DNA from: Streptomyces sp. NRRL S-646
Lineage (GTDB): Bacteria > Actinomycetota > Actinomycetes > Streptomycetales > Streptomycetaceae
Reading direction: 5' to 3'
Assembly: GCF_000720765.1 (NCBI RefSeq)
Contig: NZ_JODC01000025.1
Span: 26,881-90,880 of the forward strand
Length of the DNA: 64,000 nucleotides
This document shows, piece by piece, positions 59,243 to 64,000 of the stretch; position 1 is the stretch's first letter; every line of letters begins with the position of its first letter. Made by a program: the position numbers and the translations under genes. The notes under the pieces were generated by a model. The model made no database searches and was not told the origin of the DNA. It was given only the letters and a program-made list of their open reading frames with translations.

Positions 59243-59259
59243 TTAGGTTAGCCTACCCT
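59243..59259 (-). promoter_or_regulatory. DmdR1/IdeR-type iron box
   Basis: The stretch TTAGGTTAGCCTACCCT (59243-59259) matches most positions of the actinomycete iron-box consensus TTAGGTTAGGCTAACCTAA. It begins 4 nt upstream of the FecC-type gene start, overlapping the expected promoter, so ferrous DmdR would repress the importer operon. Confidence 0.8.
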
Positions 59260-59351
59260 CGCTCACCCTCTCGATTCCCGGTCGTGGCCGCGGTCACGGT
59301 CGCGGAGCCATTCACAGGTTCCCCCGTCCGCCACCCGCCGCGCCCGTCGCC

Positions 59352-60380
59352 TCACAACTCCAGCCGCGCCAGCGCCTTCCCCGCATCCAGCGCGCACACA
59401 CCCTCGCCGGCCGCCGTCCAGGCCGCCGCACACAACGCCCGCAGTCCGTCCAAGGCCTCGCCGTCACCGTCCAGTTCGAGCCGGTCCACACCCGCCGTCG
59501 CCGTCCAACCGCCGCACCGGAAGCCGCCGTCCGCCTCGACGACCTCCGGCTGTCCCGTGAGCAGCCCGCGCAGATCCGCGTCGACGTACGTCGGGCGGTG
59601 CTGCGGCGGCGCAGCGAGCAGCTGCGCGCCGTCGGTGACGCCGGTCAGCACGAGCAGCGAGTCGACCTCCCCGTTGAACGCGCCCTCGATGTCCGTGTCC
59701 AGCCGGTCCCCGACCACCAACGGCCGCTCGGCGCCGGTCCGCAGGATTGTCTCCCGGTGCATGGGAGGCAACGGCTTGCCCGCAACCTGCGGTTCGGCAC
59801 CGGTCGCTATCCGCACGACCTCCACCGCGGCGCCGTTGCCCGGTGCGATGCCTCGCGCACTCGGAATCGTCAGGTCGGTGTTGGACGCGTACCAGGGCAC
59901 CCCGCGCGCGATGGCGTAACAGGCCTCGGCGAACCGCCCCCAGGGCAACTCGGGCCCGCCGTACCCCTGCACGACCGCCGCCGGATCGTCCTCCGCCGAC
60001 TCGACGGGCACGAGCCCCCGCTCCCGCAGCGCGACCCGCAGCCCCTCCCCGCCGATCACCAGCACCCGAGCCCCCGCCGGCACCTGCTCGCTGATCAGCC
60101 GTGCGACCGCCTGTGCGGAGGTGATCACGTCATCGGCCCCGGTCGGTATCCCCAGCTCGGTCAGATGGTCCGCCACCGTGTCCGGCGTCCGCAGCGCGTT
60201 GTTGGTGACGTAGGCGAGATGCATCCCGCCCGCCCGAGCCGTGGCCAGCGACTCGACCGCGTACGCAATGGCATTGCCCCCCGCATACACCACACCGTCG
60301 AGGTCGAGCAGCGCGGTGTCGTACGCCTCGCTCAGGGCCTGGCCACTGCCCTCGGGCCTCGTCCTGACGCTCTGGCTCAT
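59352..60380 (-). CDS. HAD-superfamily phosphatase (NagD/Rv1692-like)
   Basis: A 342-residue HAD hydrolase of subclass IIA. The nucleophile motif DLDGVVYAGG, the TNNALRTPDTVADHL motif and the C-terminal VVGDRLDTDIEGAFNGEVDS are clear. Its mycobacterial counterpart by order (Rv1692) is described as glycerol-3-phosphate phosphatase, so that activity is a reasonable guess. ATG 60380 follows a GAGGAG site; the frame from 60419 lacks one. An extra C-terminal part of about 60 residues (WTATAGVDRLELDGDGEALD) extends beyond the HAD fold. It is divergent from the DUF1015 gene. Confidence 0.85.
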   Translation of the reverse strand: MSQSVRTRPEGSGQALSEAYDTALLDLDGVVYAGGNAIAYAVESLATARAGGMHLAYVTNNALRTPDTVADHLTELGIPTGADDVITSAQAVARLISEQVPAGARVLVIGGEGLRVALRERGLVPVESAEDDPAAVVQGYGGPELPWGRFAEACYAIARGVPWYASNTDLTIPSARGIAPGNGAAVEVVRIATGAEPQVAGKPLPPMHRETILRTGAERPLVVGDRLDTDIEGAFNGEVDSLLVLTGVTDGAQLLAAPPQHRPTYVDADLRGLLTGQPEVVEADGGFRCGGWTATAGVDRLELDGDGEALDGLRALCAAAWTAAGEGVCALDAGKALARLEL

Positions 60381-60452
60381 TCCACATCGCTCCTCGTTCG
60401 ACGGCTTTCCCCCGATCATCCCTCACGCCACTGACACACGTACGATGCCGGG

Positions 60453-61745
60453 ATGAACTCAGCAGGTCACTCGGAAGCAACGGCGCGCCGAGGCCTGGAA
60501 CTCACCCCGTTCCGAGGCCTTCGCTACGACCCCGACCGGGTCGGCAGCCTCGCCGCCGTGACGTCCCCGCCGTACGACGTCGTCGTACGCCCCGACGGCC
60601 TGCACCACCTCCAGTCCGCCGACCCGCACAACATCGTCCGCCTGATCCTGCCGCAGGCCACCACCCCCACGGCCCGCAACGAACAGGCCGCCGACACCCT
60701 GCGCCGCTGGCTCTCCGAGGGCGTCCTGACCACCGACGCCGAACCCGGCCTGTACGTCTACGAGCAGCGCGACGGCGACGGAATGCTGCAGCGCGGGATC
60801 ATCGGCGCCCTGCGTGTCTCGGATCCGTCGGAGGGCGTGGTCCTGCCGCACGAGGACGTCATGCCGCACGTGGTCGCCGACCGCGCGGCCCTGATGCGCG
60901 CCACCTCAGCGAACCTCGAGCCCCTGCTCCTGACCTACCGCGGCAACGGCTCGACGTCTTCGGCGATCGAGGTCGTGGAACGCGTCGCGGGGCATCCTCC
61001 GCTCCTGGCCACCACCACGGAGGACGGCTTCAGCCACCGCCTGTGGTCGATCACCGACCCGGCCGACCTCGCCCGCATCCAGTCCGACCTGGCCCAGCAC
61101 CAGGCCCTGATCGCCGACGGCCACCACCGCTGGGCGACCTATCGCCGGCTCCGCACCGAGCACACCTCGCCGAGCCCCTGGGACTACGGCCTCGTCCTCC
61201 TGGTCGACACGGCCCGCTACCCGCTGCGCGTCCGCGCCATCCACCGCCTCCTGCACGGCCTGCCGGTCGCCGACGCCCTCTCCGCCCTGGACGGCCTGTT
61301 CCGCATACGGCACCTGCCCGTCCCCCTGCCGGAGGCCCTGGACGCACTGGCGGACGCCGCCTGCGCCGGCAACGCATTCCTGCTCGCCGGCGACGGCTCC
61401 TTCCACCTGATCGACCGCCCGGCCCCGGACCTCCTGGCCCGTACGATCCCCGCCGACCGCCCCGCCGCCTGGCGCACCCTGGACGCCACGGTCCTGCACG
61501 CCACGCTCCTCGACCACGTCTGGCACATCCCCGAGGACGACCCTTCCCGTATCGCCTACATCCACGACACGGCGGCCACGGTCGAAAAGGCGGAACGCGA
61601 CGGCGGTACCGCCGTGCTGATGCACCCGGTCCGCGAGGAGGTCGTCCGCGACCTGGCACGCCAGGGCGTGACGATGCCCCGCAAGTCGACGTCGTTCGGC
61701 CCGAAGCCGGCGTCGGGACTGGTGCTGCGCGCGCTGGACCTCTGA
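60453..61745 (+). CDS. DUF1015 family protein
   Basis: A 430-residue cytosolic protein of the DUF1015 family. Signature parts are TPFRGLRYDPDRVGSLAAVT, SPPYDVV, HNIVRLILP, and LIADGHHRWATYRRL, the last with conserved His residues suggestive of a catalytic or metal site. The function of the family is unknown. ATG 60453 is preceded by a GG-rich site. It ends before a clear hairpin terminator. Confidence 0.85.
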   Translation: MNSAGHSEATARRGLELTPFRGLRYDPDRVGSLAAVTSPPYDVVVRPDGLHHLQSADPHNIVRLILPQATTPTARNEQAADTLRRWLSEGVLTTDAEPGLYVYEQRDGDGMLQRGIIGALRVSDPSEGVVLPHEDVMPHVVADRAALMRATSANLEPLLLTYRGNGSTSSAIEVVERVAGHPPLLATTTEDGFSHRLWSITDPADLARIQSDLAQHQALIADGHHRWATYRRLRTEHTSPSPWDYGLVLLVDTARYPLRVRAIHRLLHGLPVADALSALDGLFRIRHLPVPLPEALDALADAACAGNAFLLAGDGSFHLIDRPAPDLLARTIPADRPAAWRTLDATVLHATLLDHVWHIPEDDPSRIAYIHDTAATVEKAERDGGTAVLMHPVREEVVRDLARQGVTMPRKSTSFGPKPASGLVLRALDL

Positions 61746-61762
61746 GGACCTCTGACATGCGA

Positions 61763-61790
61763 AAGGGCGGGACCTCACGGTCCCGCCCTT
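61763..61790. terminator. Bidirectional hairpin terminator
   Basis: A perfect 12-bp stem (61763-61774 and 61779-61790) with a TCAC loop lies between the convergent DUF1015 and repeat-TPR genes. Confidence 0.8.
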
Positions 61791-61798
61791 CTCACAGA

Positions 61799-63670
61799 TC
61801 AGTCCTTGTCGTCCTCGACCTCGGCCTTGGCCTCGGCCTCGGCCTCCGTGCCGTCTCCCTCGTCACCTTCGTCGCTCTCGTCGAAGGCGTCGACGAACTC
61901 CACACCGTCCAGCTCGGCAAGCCGGTCAGAGGCGTCCGTGCTGCCGTCCTTGTCGGCCTCGACGGCCTTCGCGAACCACTCCCGCGCCTCACCCTCGCGA
62001 CCGGCGGCGAGCAGCGCGTCGGCGTATGCGTACCGCAGCCGCGCGGTCCACGGCTGCACTGAGCTGGAGGCCAGCTCGGGGCTCTGCAGCGTCACGATGG
62101 CCGCGTCGAGCTGCCCCATGTCACGCCGTGCGCCGGCCGCGACGAGCCGCATCTCGACCTGCCCGGCCTTGTCGAGCTTCTGGACCTCCGGTGCACCGGC
62201 CATGTCCAGCGCCTTCTCCGGACGCCCGAGCCCACGCTCGCAGTCGGCCATGACGGGCCACAGCTCCGCGCTGCCGGTCATCCGCCGCGCGGCCCGGAAC
62301 TCGGCAAGCGCCTCGGCGTACTTCTGGTTCGCGTACGCGGCGAACCCGCCCGCCTCGCGCACGGCGGCGACGCGCGACGCCAGCCGCAGCGCGATCTTGG
62401 AGTAGGCGTAGGCGCGCTCGGGGTCCTCGTCGATGAGCCGGGCGACCATCACCAGGTTCTTGGCGACGTCCTCCGCGAGCGTCTTCGGCAGGCTCAACAG
62501 CTCCTGCCGTACATCCTTGTCGATCTCGTCGCCGGTGACGTCCTCGGGGATGGGCAGCCGCTTGATCGGCTCGCGGTCACGGTCCCGCTCGTCACGGAAC
62601 CGACCGCCGCCACTGCCACCCCGGTCGTCCCGCCCGCGGAAGCCTCCGGGACGGCCACCACGGTCGTCCCGACGGGGACCTCCGCGTCCACCACGGTCAT
62701 CACGGCCCCGGAACCCACCGCGCTCGCCTCGGCTGTCGTCCCGCCGGAAGCCGCCGCGGTCGCCTTCGCGCCGCTCGCCACGGTCGTCACGCCGGAAGGG
62801 CGGACGCTCTCCGCGGTCTCCTCGGTCGTCACGGCGGAAGGGCGGACGCTCTCCGCGGTCTCCTCGGTCGTCACGCCGGAACGAGGGACGATCCCCGCGC
62901 TCTCCGCGATCTCCACGCTCGTCACGGCGGAACGAGGGACGATCTCCACGGTCTCCGCGGTCGTCACGCCGGAAGGACGGACGTTCCCCGCGCTCCCCAC
63001 GGTCGTCGCGCCGGAAGCCACGATCACGGTCGTCGCCACGGAAGCCACGGTCGCGGTCATCCCTGCGGTCGTCGCGGCGACCGTAGCCACCGCGGTCGGC
63101 ACCACCGCGGTTGTCGTCACGTCGGTCGTCCCGACGATCGTCCCTACGGAAACCGCCACGGTCACCGCGGTCGCCGCGGTCATCGCTCCGGCGGTCGTCC
63201 CGACGGCCGTACCCACCGCCGCGGTTGTCGTCCCGACGGAAGCCGCCGCGGTCGTTGTCGCGCCGCTCGCCGCCGCGGTCGTCACGCCGGAAGGAGGGAC
63301 GGTCCCCACGGTCTCCGCGGTCGTCCCGACGCGGCCCGCGGTCGCGGTCGTCGCGCTGGAATGCCGGACGGGGGCCACGGTCACCCTCGCGCCGGTCGTC
63401 CCGACGGCCGTACCCGCCACCGCGGTTGTCGTCCCGACGGAAGCCACCGCGGTCCCCACGGTCGTCACGCGGGCGGTCGTCACGCCGGCCCTGTCCGCCG
63501 CGGTTGTCGTCGCGGCGGCCGTAGCCACCGCGGTCGGAACCACCGCGGTTGTCATCGCGCCGGTCGTCCCGACGGAAACCACCGCGGTAACCGCCACGGT
63601 CGCCGCGGTCCCCACTGTCCCGTCGCCGCTGGTCGCGCTCCGGTCGGTCGTCGGGAGAGTTGGTGGACAT
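61799..63670 (-). CDS. TPR-like protein with long Arg/Asp/Gly-repeat N terminus
   Basis: A 623-residue protein. Residues about 8-366 consist almost only of Arg, Asp, Gly, Phe and Tyr in irregular repeats such as FRRDDRGDRG and GYGRRDDNRGG, a composition typical of disordered, self-associating or RNA-binding tracts. The C-terminal 257 residues form helical TPR-like repeats (QKYAEALAEFRAARRMTGSA, AIVTLQSPEL), ending in an acidic Glu/Asp/Ala tail. ATG 63670 has AGGAG at 7 nt. It follows the rRNA operon in the same direction. The DNA itself is a long imperfect tandem repeat (62600-63640). Function unknown. Confidence 0.8.
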   Translation of the reverse strand: MSTNSPDDRPERDQRRRDSGDRGDRGGYRGGFRRDDRRDDNRGGSDRGGYGRRDDNRGGQGRRDDRPRDDRGDRGGFRRDDNRGGGYGRRDDRREGDRGPRPAFQRDDRDRGPRRDDRGDRGDRPSFRRDDRGGERRDNDRGGFRRDDNRGGGYGRRDDRRSDDRGDRGDRGGFRRDDRRDDRRDDNRGGADRGGYGRRDDRRDDRDRGFRGDDRDRGFRRDDRGERGERPSFRRDDRGDRGDRPSFRRDERGDRGERGDRPSFRRDDRGDRGERPPFRRDDRGDRGERPPFRRDDRGERREGDRGGFRRDDSRGERGGFRGRDDRGGRGGPRRDDRGGRPGGFRGRDDRGGSGGGRFRDERDRDREPIKRLPIPEDVTGDEIDKDVRQELLSLPKTLAEDVAKNLVMVARLIDEDPERAYAYSKIALRLASRVAAVREAGGFAAYANQKYAEALAEFRAARRMTGSAELWPVMADCERGLGRPEKALDMAGAPEVQKLDKAGQVEMRLVAAGARRDMGQLDAAIVTLQSPELASSSVQPWTARLRYAYADALLAAGREGEAREWFAKAVEADKDGSTDASDRLAELDGVEFVDAFDESDEGDEGDGTEAEAEAKAEVEDDKD

Positions 63671-63704
63671 CGGTGACTCCTGTCTTCGGTACTGCAAGCA
63701 TAGT

Positions 63705-63755
63705 AAAAACAAAAGGACCCCTGGTCCCAGCTGAACGCTGGGACCAGGGGTCCTT
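63705..63755 (-). terminator. rRNA operon intrinsic terminator
   Basis: A perfect 19-bp stem (63713-63731 and 63737-63755) with a 5-nt loop is followed on the minus strand by a U-rich tract at 63714-63705 (UUUUGUUUUU). It lies 9 nt past the 5S gene. Confidence 0.9.
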
Positions 63756-63764
63756 CCAAAGATT

Positions 63765-63862
63765 GTTCGGCGGCGTCCTACTCTCCCACAGGGTCCCCCC
63801 TGCAGTACCATCGGCGCTGTAAGGCTTAGCTTCCGGGTTCGGAATGTAACCGGGCGTTTCGC
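63765..63862 (-). rRNA. rrf: 5S ribosomal RNA, apparently lacking its 5' end
   Basis: On the minus strand the region from GAAACGCCCGGTTACATTCC (starting about 63860) to the 3' end CGCCGCCGAAC at 63765 matches Streptomyces 5S rRNA, including the CTGTGGGAGAGTAGG helix. That is about 96 nt. The expected first 23 or so nt, such as GTTTCGGTGG that pair with the 3' end, are not found; the sequence upstream instead reads spacer-like GTTGCCGGCTTTGAGCAGAA. Normal length is 117-120 nt. Confidence 0.8.
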
Positions 63863-63922
63863 GTTCTGCTCAAAGCCGGCAACGGTCGTTGCCTCAGAAC
63901 TAACACAGTGGACGCGAGCAAC

Positions 63923-64000
63923 TGAGGACAAGCCCTCGGCCTATTAGTACCGGTCACCTCCACACCTTGCGGTGCTTCCAGATCCGGCCTATCAACCCAG
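63923..64000 (-). rRNA. rrl: 23S ribosomal RNA, 3' end (partial)
   Basis: The minus strand from the window edge reads the conserved 23S end: CTGGAAGCACCGCAAGGTGT, then GGTGACCGGTACTAATAGGC and CGAGGGCTTGTCCTCA. The mature 3' end is placed near 63923. The gene continues beyond the window. Confidence 0.9.

Noticed and set aside
62600..63640. Regular tandem repeats resembling a CRISPR array
   Set aside because: The repeats are short, imperfect, in phase with codons and encode Arg/Asp/Gly motifs; there are no unique spacers of constant size and no cas genes.

Overview
The window is high-GC DNA of a Streptomyces-type actinomycete chromosome. Codon third positions are almost always G or C, GTG starts are common, many genes overlap by four bases (ATGA or GTGA), and the gene content is typical: a SepF-like protein, LysM muralytic enzymes, a PucR regulator, NrtR and a DmdR/IdeR-type iron box. 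From memory, the backbone follows the S. coelicolor SCO1749-SCO179x region. It also keeps much of the order of the M. tuberculosis Rv1692-Rv1713 block: HAD phosphatase, small protein, tlyA, nadK, recN, pyrG, ADP-ribose Nudix, ParA-like, scpA, scpB, rluB, cmk, der.

Layout. 0-6.6 kb: SepF-like protein, acyl-CoA dehydrogenase, DHA2 drug exporter, PIG-V-like mannosyltransferase, PAP2 phosphatase, I78 inhibitor. 7-9.7 kb: a lone cytochrome oxidase subunit I overlapping a WYL regulator tail to tail. 9.7-16.6 kb: a divergent branched-chain amino-acid type ABC system with a substrate-binding lipoprotein, an MTB12-like lipoprotein, a membrane protein with a Cys/His tail, a LivH-LivM-LivG triple fusion and LivF. 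16.5-17.9 kb: two transglycosylase-LysM secreted proteins. 18.4-24.2 kb: two unknown proteins, then der, plsC, cmk, tyrA and aroH-type chorismate mutase. 24.4-32.3 kb: a block that interrupts the ancestral order, holding a Rieske/membrane redox operon, an NrtR-ADP-ribosylglycohydrolase-nucleotidyltransferase operon facing a second nucleotidyltransferase, a DHA2 exporter, and an ECF sigma factor with a SnoaL-like tail. 32.4-39 kb: rluB, scpB, scpA, a ribbon-helix-helix protein, ParA and ald. 39-46 kb: an NB-ARC/TPR protein, ADP-ribose pyrophosphatase, pyrG, GH15 glycosidase. 46-50.9 kb: FAD oxidoreductase, a decayed luciferase-like oxidoreductase, PucR regulator, glycosyltransferase. 51-56 kb: MraY-like membrane protein, recN, nadK, tlyA, small protein, SCP2 protein. 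56.3-59.3 kb: iron-siderophore ABC importer behind an iron box. 59.3-64 kb: HAD phosphatase, DUF1015 protein, a TPR protein with a long Arg/Asp/Gly repeat, then the 3' end of an rRNA operon (5S and 23S) on the minus strand.

Main points of interest. (1) The NrtR operon has a visible 6-5-6 inverted repeat overlapping a good -35/-10 promoter, and joins ADP-ribose sensing to ADP-ribosylglycohydrolase and two RlaP-type nucleotidyltransferases. (2) The 5S rRNA gene appears to lack about its first 23 nt, so its terminal helix cannot form. (3) The LivHMG fusion linker carries palindromes resembling intergenic repeat elements, and the partner LivF has Arg in place of the Walker A lysine. (4) A luciferase-like oxidoreductase gene survives only as fragments in three frames. 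(5) The Arg/Asp/Gly-repeat protein starts 34 nt after the U-tract of the rRNA terminator. No tRNA gene, insertion sequence, phage gene or CRISPR array was seen.
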